A DNA stretch of 64,000 nucleotides. Source: an uncultured Christensenella sp. (GTDB lineage: Bacteria; Bacillota; Clostridia; Christensenellales; Borkfalkiaceae). Below the pieces are notes generated by a model, which was not told the DNA's origin, did no database searches, and saw only the letters and a program-made list of their open reading frames with translations. Numbering within the stretch: the first letter of the stretch is position 1; each line of letters begins with the position of its first letter. A program made the position numbers and the translations under genes. The DNA lies in NCBI GenBank assembly GCA_910579705.1, contig CAJTUI010000005.1:62001-126000 (forward strand). Reading direction: 5' to 3'. Positions 6,600 through 15,668 of the stretch are shown here, in pieces.

Positions 6600-7817
6600 A
6601 TGTTTCACTATTCACTCTTATCGTCGTTTTTCGACCGCGTCGAACACGAAGACGGAAACAAGTACTACCTTTATAAGGAAGTATGGACGGATTACGCAAG
6701 CGACCTGTTGTCGTCCGTATTTATGTATGCGGCTATCGTTCTGGCCGTAGCGCTTATCGGAATAGGTCTGTTTGTAAAGCTTAAAAAACGCGAAAGTTTT
6801 CCCGCGTTTTTAAAGACCGCAACCACGGTTTCGCTCACCTTTGCTATAACTGTAATCGGGACTATGCTGTCGCTCGGCTTTGCTAAAATCTACGAAAAGG
6901 GCTATACCGAAAACGCAGATATGCTGCTGGAGCTAGTTCCCCCGCTCGTCACGGGCAGCGTTACGGTCGCGGGAATTATCGCAAGCTATATCGCTGCCTT
7001 CTGCTCCAAAAAAGCGTTCAAGGCCACTGTGATAACTTCCGTCTGCCTTATAGCGGCCTCGCTTACCGCAACGGTTATATGCCTCGTGGTTTACTACTCC
7101 CGCGCGATTGCGGGCGACGGTTATTACGACTCCGACGTGTACGGCAGGCTAAATCAGGCGGCCCTGTACGGCTCCGCCGCGGGTATGGTAGTTCTCTCGG
7201 TCGCGGCGGCGTTCGTTATCGACAGAAAAAACAACAGGGGTTTCGACAGCAAATGTATTGCCCTTGCGGGAATTTGCGTGGCGCTGTCGTTCGCGCTGTC
7301 GTATATAAAACTGTTTTCTATGCCGCAGGGCGGCTCCGTAACGCTGGCCTCTATGCTGCCCGTAATGCTCTTCGCCTACATCTACGGCACGAAAAAAGGG
7401 CTGTTTGTCGGCCTTATTTACGGCCTCTTACAGGCTATGCAGGACCCGTACATTATCCACCCCGCGCAGTTCCTCTTAGACTATCCCGTTGCGTTCGCAA
7501 TGGTCGGCTTTGCGGGCGCGTTCTCGAATATAAAAAAGCTTGACAGACTGCCCCAGATTAAATTCGCGCTCGGCGCAGTGCTTTCGGGTTCGCTCCGCTT
7601 TCTCGCGCACGTGCTTTCGGGCGTGTTTGCGTTCGGCGCGTACGCTATGGACGCGGGCAACGACAATTTCTGGCTTTACAGCACGGCGTACAACGCCTAT
7701 ATTTTCATAGACGTGGTTATCGTAATCGCCGCGGGCGCGTTTATTTTCTCCTCCAAAAACTTCAACAGGCGGCTCGCGCTTTACAGCGCGGCGAAACAGT
7801 CCCCGCGCGAGGAATAA
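6600..7817 (+). CDS. ThiT-type thiamine transporter (ECF S component) with an extra N-terminal membrane module
   Basis: 405 residues, about twice the usual ThiT length. The C-terminal half (about 215-395) is ThiT/YuaJ: SYIKLFSMPQGGSVTLASML, YGTKKGLFVGLIYG, the family block HPAQFLLDYPVAFAMVGFAG and RFLAHVLSGVFAFG. It would bind thiamine and work with an ECF A/A'/T module encoded elsewhere. The N-terminal 210 residues hold about five membrane helices and a Tyr-rich loop (YYSRAIAGDGYYDSDVYG) that I do not recognise; this is the oddity. The TPP riboswitch upstream supports the thiamine role. Start at 6600 follows GGGAGG at a short spacing; an upstream ATG at 6552 would overlap the terminator. Confidence 0.82.
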   Translation: MFHYSLLSSFFDRVEHEDGNKYYLYKEVWTDYASDLLSSVFMYAAIVLAVALIGIGLFVKLKKRESFPAFLKTATTVSLTFAITVIGTMLSLGFAKIYEKGYTENADMLLELVPPLVTGSVTVAGIIASYIAAFCSKKAFKATVITSVCLIAASLTATVICLVVYYSRAIAGDGYYDSDVYGRLNQAALYGSAAGMVVLSVAAAFVIDRKNNRGFDSKCIALAGICVALSFALSYIKLFSMPQGGSVTLASMLPVMLFAYIYGTKKGLFVGLIYGLLQAMQDPYIIHPAQFLLDYPVAFAMVGFAGAFSNIKKLDRLPQIKFALGAVLSGSLRFLAHVLSGVFAFGAYAMDAGNDNFWLYSTAYNAYIFIDVVIVIAAGAFIFSSKNFNRRLALYSAAKQSPREE

Positions 7818-7915
7818 CGCAATACGACAAGGGCGTTCTTTAATCAACCGCTTGTTTTTTCATTGACGTTATGATACAATTTCCTTAATTTTGTAAAAAC
7901 ACAGGGATTGCATAT

Positions 7916-9310
7916 ATGAAAGTAAGATTAACAGCGATAATTTTATCGGTTTTTATCATAGCCGCGGTTTTTGCCGCGTGCGGTAAAACCGACGCGGGCG
8001 AAAAGCACGTTCAGGATTTGAATTACGAGGAAAGCACGGAGGAAATATCTAATCCCGACCAGGGATTTTACCGTCCCGTATATGTAAAAATCGACGAAAA
8101 CGGAGCGACGTACAATAAGAGCATAATAAATTCACAAACTCAGCTTTATCATTTGCGTTGCGATATAAGCGCGTTTTCGGCGGCGGTAAACAACACGGCG
8201 GACAAGCCGGTCACCGACGAGGCGCTGGAAGGGTTGGACGCGCTGCTTTTTTATCTTAAAGAAAACGACAAAAATGCGATAGTGAGGTTTGCTTACGATC
8301 CCGGTTATAACGGCAGCGCCGATAAGGAGCCGGCTCTCGAAGTAATGCTTGGGCACGTCGGGAGTATTTGTTCTGTGCTCAACCGCTACGTGAATACGGT
8401 CACCGCCATTGAAACGGGACTTATAGGCCCCTGGGGCGAAATGCATACGAGTGCGGCGGCAAATCCGGCGCATATAACACCGCTTGTAAACGCCTTTTTG
8501 ACCGTCGCTTCCGAAATACCCGTGTTGGTGCGGACGCCTGAAATGATCTACAATTATATTAACGTATCTGACGACGAGGTTGAAGAAATTTCAATATCGC
8601 CCGACGAAAAGGCTTACAGATTAGGCTTGTATAACGACGGATATCTGGGCTCCGAAAGTGATCTGGGAACTTACCGTGACAGAGAGCGCGATATAAATTT
8701 TTTAAGCGCCCAAAACGCACATTTGCCGTTCGGCGGCGAAGTTACCGTTCCCGACAGTCCGCTTCACAATATCGAAACGTGTCTACCCGAAATGAATAAA
8801 ATTCATTTAAGTTATCTGAATGCAGAGTGGGATAACAGAGTAATCAAAAAGTGGAAAAACAGCTTTTATACCGAAGCTTGCGGATTAGAAAAACAGTATT
8901 ACGGCAAAACCGCCTTTACTTACATACAGAACCGTTTGGGATACAGATTTGTATTGAAAAACTCGGTATTTACTTATTCGGCATCGTCTGATAAGCTGAA
9001 CGTCCGCCTCACGTTGCAAAACGCGGGATTTGGAAATCTGAACAGAAACAAGCGGGCAAAGCTGATATTTACCGACGATACCGGCGCGGCGGCGTTTATT
9101 GCGGATCTTGGAGAAATTGCCGTAAAGGACGAGCTCGAATTCAATGTGGAGCACGGTCTTGAAAGCGGAAAATACGACGTTTATCTGCGTATTTACGGGG
9201 AAGAGTTGCAAAGCGCGCCTCTGTACTGTGTGAAATTCGCAAACGACGGGTTGTGGGACGACGATCTCAAAGCCAATAAAATAGGCAGCTTGGAACGCAT
9301 TTCCGCTTAA
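7916..9310 (+). CDS. DUF4874/DUF4832 lipoprotein
   Basis: 464 residues. The N-terminus is a lipoprotein signal ending VFAACGK, with lipidated Cys about 21. NPDQGFYRPVYVKI (about 45-60) is the hallmark opening of DUF4874, and GPWGEMHTS near residue 170 is typical of this glycoside-hydrolase-like TIM barrel. The second half, through YRFVLKNSVFTYSASSDKLNVRLTLQNAGFG, is DUF4832, a beta-sandwich. These proteins are presumed surface enzymes or carbohydrate binders; no activity is established. Monocistronic: a TTGTTT-17-TACAAT promoter lies upstream and a strong terminator follows. Confidence 0.85.
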   Translation: MKVRLTAIILSVFIIAAVFAACGKTDAGEKHVQDLNYEESTEEISNPDQGFYRPVYVKIDENGATYNKSIINSQTQLYHLRCDISAFSAAVNNTADKPVTDEALEGLDALLFYLKENDKNAIVRFAYDPGYNGSADKEPALEVMLGHVGSICSVLNRYVNTVTAIETGLIGPWGEMHTSAAANPAHITPLVNAFLTVASEIPVLVRTPEMIYNYINVSDDEVEEISISPDEKAYRLGLYNDGYLGSESDLGTYRDRERDINFLSAQNAHLPFGGEVTVPDSPLHNIETCLPEMNKIHLSYLNAEWDNRVIKKWKNSFYTEACGLEKQYYGKTAFTYIQNRLGYRFVLKNSVFTYSASSDKLNVRLTLQNAGFGNLNRNKRAKLIFTDDTGAAAFIADLGEIAVKDELEFNVEHGLESGKYDVYLRIYGEELQSAPLYCVKFANDGLWDDDLKANKIGSLERISA

Positions 9311-9332
9311 CGGTGGAATTAAATACATATTT

Positions 9333-9366
9333 AAAGGCTCTCGGGCAATTGTCCGAGAGCCTTTTG
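9333..9366 (+). terminator. Terminator after the lipoprotein gene
   Basis: AAAGGCTCTCGG pairs with CCGAGAGCCTTT around a short AATT-containing loop. Confidence 0.85.
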
Positions 9367-9414
9367 TTATCGATTTGAACGATGGGAAGTTCGTTTACGG
9401 AACGCCCCCCCTTT

Positions 9415-10524
9415 TTATATGAACTGCAAAACGTCGACCAGCACCGCAAAACCTAGAATGAGGATAAACCCGACCGCGTGGATTACCGCCTCTATCTTCC
9501 TCGGCACGGGCTTTCGGAAAATCCATTCGATAAGACAGAAGATAACTTTACTTCCGTCCAACGCGGGAATGGGCAGTAGGTTAAACATTGCAAGGTTCAC
9601 GCCGATATACGCCGCGATTTCGAGGAAGTTCTGCACGCCCTGCGCGGCTATCTCCGAAGTCAGCATTATCGTCGTCACGGGTCCGCCCATAGACGACAGA
9701 CTGAGGTGGCCCGTCAACAGCTCGCCGAGGACTTTGAAAATTGTCCCCGCTATTTTGAACGAGTACATAAACGACCGCCCGAGCGTTTCGAAGAACCCGA
9801 AACGGTGGTTTTCCACGCCGACCGCCCAGTAACTCAGCCCGTCCGCGCCCTCGTAAGTGCCTATGCCGAGCGCGCGCCAGAGCTTGTTTGTCTGCTCGGA
9901 GTTTTCGAAGTCGCAATCGGCGCGCAGCATAATCTCGACCGTCTTCTTTTCCCCGCCGCGTATAATCTTCATTTCAACGGTATCGCCCTCGCGCTTGCCT
10001 TTTAGCGCGGACATCAGATCGGAAGTAAGATAAATGCCCGTCCCTTCAACCGAGGTTATAAGGTCGTCCGCGCAAAGACTGTACTGCGCGTACTTGTCTT
10101 CGGCGGGAGTTACCGCCGTGACCTTAAACAACATCTGCCCGAACGACAGCATCGCGATAATAATGAGCAAAACCGCGAGAACGTAGTTCATAAGCGGGCC
10201 GGAAATAAGTACGATTATGCGTTTCCAGGGCGCTTTCGAATTGAAACTTCCCTCGCTTTCCGCGCCGTTGTCCTCGCCTTCGAACGCGCAGAACCCGCCG
10301 AGCGGTAAAAGCCTTATCGAAAACGCCTCGCCCGTCTTTTTGGAGACGCGCCTGAAAAGTTTCGGCCCGAACCCGATAGCGAATTCGTTTATCTTGAATT
10401 TCAACGCTTTACCCGCGAGGTAATGACCGAACTCGTGCACGGTTATCATTGCCAGCAATATAAGTATCGCAAGCAAAACCGCAAATATGGTGCTCATTAC
10501 AGAAGAAACCGAAAGAAGTATCAT
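9415..10524 (-). CDS. rseP: RIP metalloprotease RseP (site-2 protease)
   Basis: 369 residues, four membrane helices. Zinc site TVHEFGHYLAG (HExxH about 29-33) in the first helix, a PDZ domain about 125-210 (ITSVEGTGIYL), and the third-helix motif NLLPIPALDG (the LDG motif). RseP/YluC-type proteases cut regulatory proteins and signal-peptide remnants within the membrane. The ATG overlaps the dxr stop by one base (TAATG), showing translational coupling. Last gene of the run cdsA-dxr-rseP, the common Bacillota arrangement. Confidence 0.93.
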   Translation of the reverse strand: MILLSVSSVMSTIFAVLLAILILLAMITVHEFGHYLAGKALKFKINEFAIGFGPKLFRRVSKKTGEAFSIRLLPLGGFCAFEGEDNGAESEGSFNSKAPWKRIIVLISGPLMNYVLAVLLIIIAMLSFGQMLFKVTAVTPAEDKYAQYSLCADDLITSVEGTGIYLTSDLMSALKGKREGDTVEMKIIRGGEKKTVEIMLRADCDFENSEQTNKLWRALGIGTYEGADGLSYWAVGVENHRFGFFETLGRSFMYSFKIAGTIFKVLGELLTGHLSLSSMGGPVTTIMLTSEIAAQGVQNFLEIAAYIGVNLAMFNLLPIPALDGSKVIFCLIEWIFRKPVPRKIEAVIHAVGFILILGFAVLVDVLQFI

Positions 10525-11618
10525 TACAACCTGTCAATAATTTTTTGCGCCCTGTCGCGCGCGGCGCGGTCCACTTCGCTTAAAAGCCCCAGCTCTACCG
10601 CGCAGGCGGGCGTAGCCTGCAAAACGCCGTCCAGTACGGCGGATATGTCCGTGAACGCTATCCGCCCCGAAAGAAACGCGGCCACCGCCACCTCGTCCGC
10701 GGCGTTCAGCGCGCAGGGCATAATCCCGCCCGCCTCCCCGCACTTCAACGCAAGGTCGAAACAGGGGTAGTCCGCGCGCGAAAGCGGCCTGAAATCGAGC
10801 GAGAACGCCTTACCGAAATCCATCGGCTCAACCGCCGCTGCCAGCCGCTCGGGATAGCTCAGCGCCAGCTGTATCGGCACAAGCATAGTCGGATAGCTCA
10901 TCTGCGCCAGCACAGAGCAGTCGGTAAACTCAACGAGCGAGTGTATAACGCTCTGCGGCTGGATTACCGTGCCGATATTCTCGTACGCCGTCCCGAAAAG
11001 CACGTGCGCCTCGATAACCTCGTAGCCCTTGTTGACGAGCGTTGCGCTGTCCACCGTAATTTTTCTGCCCATCTTCCAGGTCGGGTGCGCAAGCGCCTGC
11101 TCGGGCGTGACGTGTTTAAGCTCTTCGCGCGGCACGTCCCTGAACGCTCCGCCGCTGGCGGTTATTATAAGCCGCCGTATTTGTGCGGTTTTGTCGAAGT
11201 GCATACACTGCCACAGAGCGGAATGCTCGCTGTCCACGGGCAATATCTCCGCACCATTTGCGGCCGCGAGCCGCATTATCTCCGACCCGCCGCAAACCAG
11301 CGTTTCCTTGTTGGCGAGCGCAAGCGTCTTGCCCGCGCCGAGCGCCCTGACGCTGTATTCCAGCCCCGCGAACCCGCCCGCGGCGTTAAACACCAGATCG
11401 GCGGCGGAATAGTCCGCCGCACAGAGCGCCTTCTCCTTGTCCTCGCACGCGAGCGCGGAGAAGTCGGGCCCGAGTTCTTCGACCTGACGATTGAAAAGTT
11501 CGCGGTTGGAAGAGGCCGCAAGCGCGACGATTTTATATTCGTCGGGGTAGCGTTTTACAATTTCTATAACCTGTCTGCCTATGCTGCCCGTACTGCCGAT
11601 AAGAGATATTTTTTTCAT
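10524..11618 (-). CDS. dxr: 1-deoxy-D-xylulose 5-phosphate reductoisomerase
   Basis: 364 residues, slightly short for the family. NADPH-binding GSTGSIGRQVIEIV at residue 8, ALANKETLVCGG about 100, PVDSEHSALWQ about 125 with the metal-binding D and E, ITASGGAFRD about 152, HPTWKMGRKITVDSATLVNKG about 175. Catalyses the second step of the MEP isoprenoid pathway, supplying undecaprenyl precursors that UppS, encoded nearby, extends. Overlaps rseP by one base. Confidence 0.96.
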   Translation of the reverse strand: MKKISLIGSTGSIGRQVIEIVKRYPDEYKIVALAASSNRELFNRQVEELGPDFSALACEDKEKALCAADYSAADLVFNAAGGFAGLEYSVRALGAGKTLALANKETLVCGGSEIMRLAAANGAEILPVDSEHSALWQCMHFDKTAQIRRLIITASGGAFRDVPREELKHVTPEQALAHPTWKMGRKITVDSATLVNKGYEVIEAHVLFGTAYENIGTVIQPQSVIHSLVEFTDCSVLAQMSYPTMLVPIQLALSYPERLAAAVEPMDFGKAFSLDFRPLSRADYPCFDLALKCGEAGGIMPCALNAADEVAVAAFLSGRIAFTDISAVLDGVLQATPACAVELGLLSEVDRAARDRAQKIIDRL

Positions 11619-11672
11619 TTATTATTATACCCGATAATTTTCAATTAATGACTGTTTATAGAACTATATTAT

Positions 11673-11698
11673 AAAAAGCTCCTTGCGGAGCTTTTTTT
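11673..11698 (-). terminator. Hairpin between cdsA and dxr
   Basis: AAAAAGCTCC-TTGC-GGAGCTTTTT, overlapping the cdsA stop codon. U-runs occur on both sides. It would terminate or attenuate cdsA transcription before dxr. Confidence 0.7.
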
Positions 11699-12578
11699 AT
11701 ATTGCCAGTATGCCGAAACAAAGCAGGATAATTACGCCGCAGAAAAGCAGGCTGTCAAACCTGTCGAGAACTCCGCCGTGGCCGGGCAGGAGCTTGCCCG
11801 TGTCCTTTACGCCGCACTTGCGCTTTATCGCGCTTTCGAATAAATCGCCCGCCTGACCGAATATCGCGCCCAAAAGGCCTGTGAGCAGGAAAAATACCAC
11901 GGGCGGCAAGCCGGGCACGGAGATTTGCGGCGTGCCGATTACAAGGCTTAAACCGTAGTAGATATAGAACGCTGCGACCGCGGCGGCCATACCGCCGATA
12001 AGTCCGCCGATACCGCCGACTATCGTCTTGTTGGGGCTTATTTCGGGAGCCAGTTTATAGGGCAGCCATCTCTTGAAAATACTTCCTATGATATACGCCG
12101 CGCTGTCGGTTATCATTACTATGAAAAACATCAATAAAACGGCGGCCACCGAATAGCGGGGCAGGTGGTTTACGGCCGAAAGGGCGCAACACAGTATGCC
12201 GCAGTACGCCATTGTGAAAAGGCTTGAAAGGGTGCTGTTTTTATCGCTGCCGCCGCTGTGCGCCGCAAGCAGAACGCAGATTGCGATTACGTATACGACA
12301 ATGCAAATCGCCGCCGCAAGATAGCCGCTGCCCGTCGTTGCCTCCGTCAGCGCGAAGAGCGGGACTATTACCGCGCAGAACGCGACGGTTACCGTCCTCT
12401 GCGGGAACGAAACCACATTGAGCGCTTTTAAAAGTTCCAGACTTCCGATTACCGAAATCGCGCAGAAAAGCGCGTCGAAACCGAACGAACCCCAGCCGCC
12501 CGGCACAAGCCATTTCAGAGCGAGCAGACCGATGAGCACAAGAACGTACACCGCGCCCGTTATTATCCTTTTTTTCAT
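11697..12578 (-). CDS. cdsA: Phosphatidate cytidylyltransferase
   Basis: 293 residues with about eight membrane helices. The C-terminal signature is clear: [16 protein letters not shown] (about 183) and the CDP-alcohol motif [25 protein letters not shown] (landmarks [14 protein letters not shown] and DRFDS). Makes CDP-diacylglycerol for phospholipid synthesis. The start [14 protein letters not shown] follows AAGAGG. Sits between uppS and dxr. Confidence 0.95.
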   Translation of the reverse strand: MKKRIITGAVYVLVLIGLLALKWLVPGGWGSFGFDALFCAISVIGSLELLKALNVVSFPQRTVTVAFCAVIVPLFALTEATTGSGYLAAAICIVVYVIAICVLLAAHSGGSDKNSTLSSLFTMAYCGILCCALSAVNHLPRYSVAAVLLMFFIVMITDSAAYIIGSIFKRWLPYKLAPEISPNKTIVGGIGGLIGGMAAAVAAFYIYYGLSLVIGTPQISVPGLPPVVFFLLTGLLGAIFGQAGDLFESAIKRKCGVKDTGKLLPGHGGVLDRFDSLLFCGVIILLCFGILAI

Positions 12579-12622
12579 TGTAAACCTCTTTTTACCGCGC
12601 CATACGCGCGCGGGTTGTATAT

Positions 12623-13312
12623 TCAGATTTTACCGAAACGCCTGTCGCGCGCGGCATAATCGTTTAACGCCATATCGAACTGCCCGTCCGAAAAGTCGGG
12701 GAAGAGCGCGTCCGCAAAATACAGCTCGGCATAAGCCGCCTGATAGGTGAGAAAATTCGAAAGCCTTTTCTCGCCGCCAGTCCTTATAATCAGGTCGGGG
12801 TCGGGCAATCCCGCGGTATACAACAGCGAAGAAAAACTTTCCTCGTCTATCCGCTTACCGCCGTCCAACGCCGCGTTCACGGCGTTTATTATCTCGTTGC
12901 GGCTGCCGTAGTTAATCGCGAATATCAGCGTGAACTCCGCGCCGTCGGGGGAATTTTGCTCGCCCCCGCGCAATAGCTCGGCCACGTCCGCGGGGAGAGC
13001 GGACAAGTCGCCTATCACCCTGACTGCGGAATTGCTTTTATATAGCTTTTTTACGTTCGCGGTGAAATATTTCCTGAACAGCCCGAAAAGCCCGTCCAGC
13101 TCCTCCTGGGGGCGGCGGGAAAGGTTTTCGGTTGAGAGGGCGTAGACAGTGAGATATTTTATCCCGAGAGCCTTTGCGTGCTCCGCAAGCCCAATCATTC
13201 TGTTCATACCAGACTTGTGCCCGTAAGAACGCGGCATAAGCCTTTTCTTTGCCCACCTGCCGTTACCGTCCATTATAATCCCGACGTGCAGTGGCAACTT
13301 ATCATTTTCCAT
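12623..13312 (-). CDS. uppS: Undecaprenyl diphosphate synthase (cis-prenyltransferase)
   Basis: 229 residues. Substrate-binding [16 protein letters not shown] (about 9-24, with catalytic Asp in MDGNGRWA), [15 protein letters not shown] about 54, [11 protein letters not shown] about 132, and the C-terminal [20 protein letters not shown]. Produces the C55 lipid carrier for cell-wall synthesis from FPP and IPP. Lies ten bases from frr. Confidence 0.95.
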   Translation of the reverse strand: MENDKLPLHVGIIMDGNGRWAKKRLMPRSYGHKSGMNRMIGLAEHAKALGIKYLTVYALSTENLSRRPQEELDGLFGLFRKYFTANVKKLYKSNSAVRVIGDLSALPADVAELLRGGEQNSPDGAEFTLIFAINYGSRNEIINAVNAALDGGKRIDEESFSSLLYTAGLPDPDLIIRTGGEKRLSNFLTYQAAYAELYFADALFPDFSDGQFDMALNDYAARDRRFGKI

Positions 13313-13321
13313 AACTGCGAA

Positions 13322-13888
13322 TTAAACCGTCATTATCTCCTTCTCTTTGGCCGAAACTGCGGCGTCGATTTTGGCAATCGCGTCCGAAACGGACTTTTCC
13401 ACGTCCTTTTCACAGCCCGCGGCCTCGTCCTCTGAAAGAGTTTTGTCGTTTTTAAGCTTTTTAATACCGTCCATAGCGTCGCGACGGTTGTTGCGCGCGG
13501 CGACCTTGGCGTCCTCGCCCATCTTCCTTATCTGCTTGCAAAGTTCCTTTCTTCTCTCCTCCGTAAGCTCGGGGAAAACAAGCCTTATCGCTTTACCGTC
13601 GTTGGTGGGCGTGATGCCGATATTGGAAAGCTGAATGGCCTTTTCTATATTTTTGAGAATGGACGTATCCCAGGGCGCGATTACGAGGCACCTGCCTTCC
13701 TGAACGGAAACGCTGGCCGTCTGGGTTACGGGCGTTGCCACGCCGTAGTAGTCCACGGTCACCTTATCGAGAACGTGGGGGTTCGCGCGGCCCGCACGCA
13801 CCGCCGAGTATTCTTCTTTGAGTACGCTGATTGTTTTGGAAAGCTTGTCGTCCAGCACAAGGAGCAATTCTTCCGCCTGCTCTATCAT
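13322..13888 (-). CDS. frr: Ribosome recycling factor
   Basis: 188 residues. AVRAGRANPHVLDKVTVDYYG (landmark RAGRANPHVLD), PLAPWD-like IAPWDTSILKNIEKAI, NDGKAIRLVFPELTEERRKEL, and AARNNRRDAMDGIKK are all family hallmarks. With EF-G it splits post-termination ribosomes. ORF lies between pyrH and uppS as usual. Confidence 0.96.
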   Translation of the reverse strand: MIEQAEELLLVLDDKLSKTISVLKEEYSAVRAGRANPHVLDKVTVDYYGVATPVTQTASVSVQEGRCLVIAPWDTSILKNIEKAIQLSNIGITPTNDGKAIRLVFPELTEERRKELCKQIRKMGEDAKVAARNNRRDAMDGIKKLKNDKTLSEDEAAGCEKDVEKSVSDAIAKIDAAVSAKEKEIMTV

Positions 13889-13899
13889 TTTACACCTCT

Positions 13900-14616
13900 T
13901 TAATTATTGTCTATAATAGTCCCCAGCTTTTCGCCGCACACGGCCTTGATAAGCGAGTCCTGCTCGTCAAGCCCGAACGCAAGCACGGGGATATTGTTTT
14001 CCATACACATAGTCGCGGCCGTGGCGTCCATAGCCTTGATACCGCTCTTTATTATATCGATATACTTAATGTGGTCGTACTTGCACGCGGCGGGGTTGAG
14101 CTTGGGGTCGCTGTCGTAAATGCCGTCAATGTTTTTCGCCATCATTAAAACGTCTGCCTGAATTTCGCAGGCGCGCTGCGCCGCCGCCGTGTCCGTGGAG
14201 CAGTACGGATTGCCCGTGCCGCAGGCCATAATGACAATCCTGCCCTTCTCGAAATGGTGCAAAGCCTTTCTCAGAATATACGGCTCCGCAACCGAAGTCA
14301 TAATAAGCGCGGTCTGAACTCGGGTGGGAATACCGCGCTGTTCGAGCGCGTCCATCATAGCAAGCGAGTTCATAACAGTAGCCAGCATACCCATATGGTC
14401 TGCGGTGGTGCGGTCCATCTGCTTGCCCTGCCTGCCGCGCCAGAAATTGCCCCCGCCTATGACGAGCGCGATTTCAACGCCCATTGCGTGAATTTTAGCA
14501 ATCTGCCCGACGACGCGCGAAATCACGTTTTCATCCAGACCGTGGCCCTGCTCGCCCGCAAGCGCCTCGCCCGAAAGTTTAATCAAAATTCTTTTATACT
14601 TAGGTTTGGTGTTCAT
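13900..14616 (-). CDS. pyrH: UMP kinase
   Basis: 238 residues. ILIKLSGEALAGEQG (about 10-24), VIGGGNFWRGRQG about 53, DHMGMLATVMNSLAM about 72 and GTGNPYCSTDTAAAQRACEI about 138. Phosphorylates UMP to UDP in pyrimidine biosynthesis. It has its own promoter downstream of the tsf terminator, so it heads the pyrH-frr-uppS-cdsA unit. GGGAGG precedes the ATG. Confidence 0.96.
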   Translation of the reverse strand: MNTKPKYKRILIKLSGEALAGEQGHGLDENVISRVVGQIAKIHAMGVEIALVIGGGNFWRGRQGKQMDRTTADHMGMLATVMNSLAMMDALEQRGIPTRVQTALIMTSVAEPYILRKALHHFEKGRIVIMACGTGNPYCSTDTAAAQRACEIQADVLMMAKNIDGIYDSDPKLNPAACKYDHIKYIDIIKSGIKAMDATAATMCMENNIPVLAFGLDEQDSLIKAVCGEKLGTIIDNN

Positions 14617-14636
14617 AAGGCCTCCCTATCCCGTCA

Positions 14637-14665
14637 ATTATAACAAATAAGATTTTAAAAATCAA
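14637..14665 (-). promoter_or_regulatory. Promoter of pyrH-frr-uppS-cdsA
   Basis: Minus strand TTGATT (14665-14660), 17 bases, TATAAT (14642-14637). Confidence 0.7.
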
Positions 14666-14681
14666 CCCTAAAACAAATAAT

Positions 14682-14714
14682 AACCCCGCAAAGTTTGAAA
14701 AACTTTGCGGGGTT
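14682..14714 (-). terminator. Terminator after tsf
   Basis: AACCCCGCAAAGTTT and its exact complement around a GAA loop, flanked by T/A-rich sequence. Separates rpsB-tsf from pyrH. Confidence 0.8.
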
Positions 14715-14730
14715 AACGTAATTATTCAAA

Positions 14731-15633
14731 TTACTTTTTCATAGATTCGATTTGCTTTGCAACTTCGTCCTGTAAATTCTCGCTCTTCTTCTCGATACCT
14801 TCGCCCATCTCGAAACGTACAAACCTTGCGACGGTGAACTTCTTGCCGATAACGTCCTTGACTTTAAGGCTGTCGTCCTTTACGAACGCCTGATCCAAAA
14901 GACAGTTGTCCTGATAGTATTTACCAAGCTTGCCCGCAACGATTTTTTCGAGAATGCTTTCGGGCTTGTTTGCGTTCTTCGGGTCGCTCTGCATCTGGAC
15001 GAGCATAATCTTCTTCTCTTTCGCGATAACTTCCGCGGGAACTTCCGCCTCGGTCACATACGAAGGCTTAGCCGCCGCGATTTGAAGCGCAACGTCGTGA
15101 AGAGTGTCTTCCGCCCCTGCGGTGAACCCTGCCGCGTCGACCATAACGCCGACCTTGCCGCCCATATGGATATAGGTTTCGATTTTGCCGTTCGTTTCGT
15201 AAATCTCGAACCTGCGAATGGAAATCTTCTCTCCGATAACCGCGGTCTGGTTGGTGATGTAATCCTTAACCGTACCGTTGCCGAGCTTGCAGGCGTTGAG
15301 CGCCTCAACGTCCGCGGGCTTATTCTTCGCAACAACCTCGGCAACGCTATCCACAATCTCGTGGAACTTGTCGCCGCGGGAAACGAAGTCGCTCTCGCAA
15401 TTTATTTCGAGCAGAACGCCCACCCCGCACTCGGGACAAACATAAGCGCCTACCGCGCCTTCCGCCGCAATCCTGCCTTCCTTCTTGACAGCTTTTGCAA
15501 TGCCGCGCTCTCTCAAAAGCTCGGCCGCCTTTTCCATATCGCCGTCGGCGTCCGTAAGCGCCTTCTTGCACTCTAACATACCCGCGCCGCTCTTCTCGCG
15601 CAGCGTCATAACGTCTTTTGCCGTGAATGCCAT
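14731..15633 (-). CDS. tsf: Elongation factor Ts
   Basis: 300 residues. Family signature LREKSGAGMLECKKALTDADGDMEKA at the N-terminus (landmark SGAGMLECKKAL), EGAVGAYV about 59, VLLEINCESDFVSRGDKF about 73. Exchanges GDP for GTP on EF-Tu. An unusual touch is a pair of cysteines inserted in YVCPECGVGV (about 66-75), a CxxC not present in most EF-Ts and possibly a metal site. Second gene of rpsB-tsf. Confidence 0.95.
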   Translation of the reverse strand: MAFTAKDVMTLREKSGAGMLECKKALTDADGDMEKAAELLRERGIAKAVKKEGRIAAEGAVGAYVCPECGVGVLLEINCESDFVSRGDKFHEIVDSVAEVVAKNKPADVEALNACKLGNGTVKDYITNQTAVIGEKISIRRFEIYETNGKIETYIHMGGKVGVMVDAAGFTAGAEDTLHDVALQIAAAKPSYVTEAEVPAEVIAKEKKIMLVQMQSDPKNANKPESILEKIVAGKLGKYYQDNCLLDQAFVKDDSLKVKDVIGKKFTVARFVRFEMGEGIEKKSENLQDEVAKQIESMKK

Positions 15634-15668
15634 AATAATCTCCTTATATTATATTTTCAAGCGGGTAA

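Noticed and set aside
9405-9411. C7 run next to the rseP stop codon as a third phase-variation tract.
   Set aside because: Only seven bases and beyond the coding end; no gene or promoter is placed to be switched by it.
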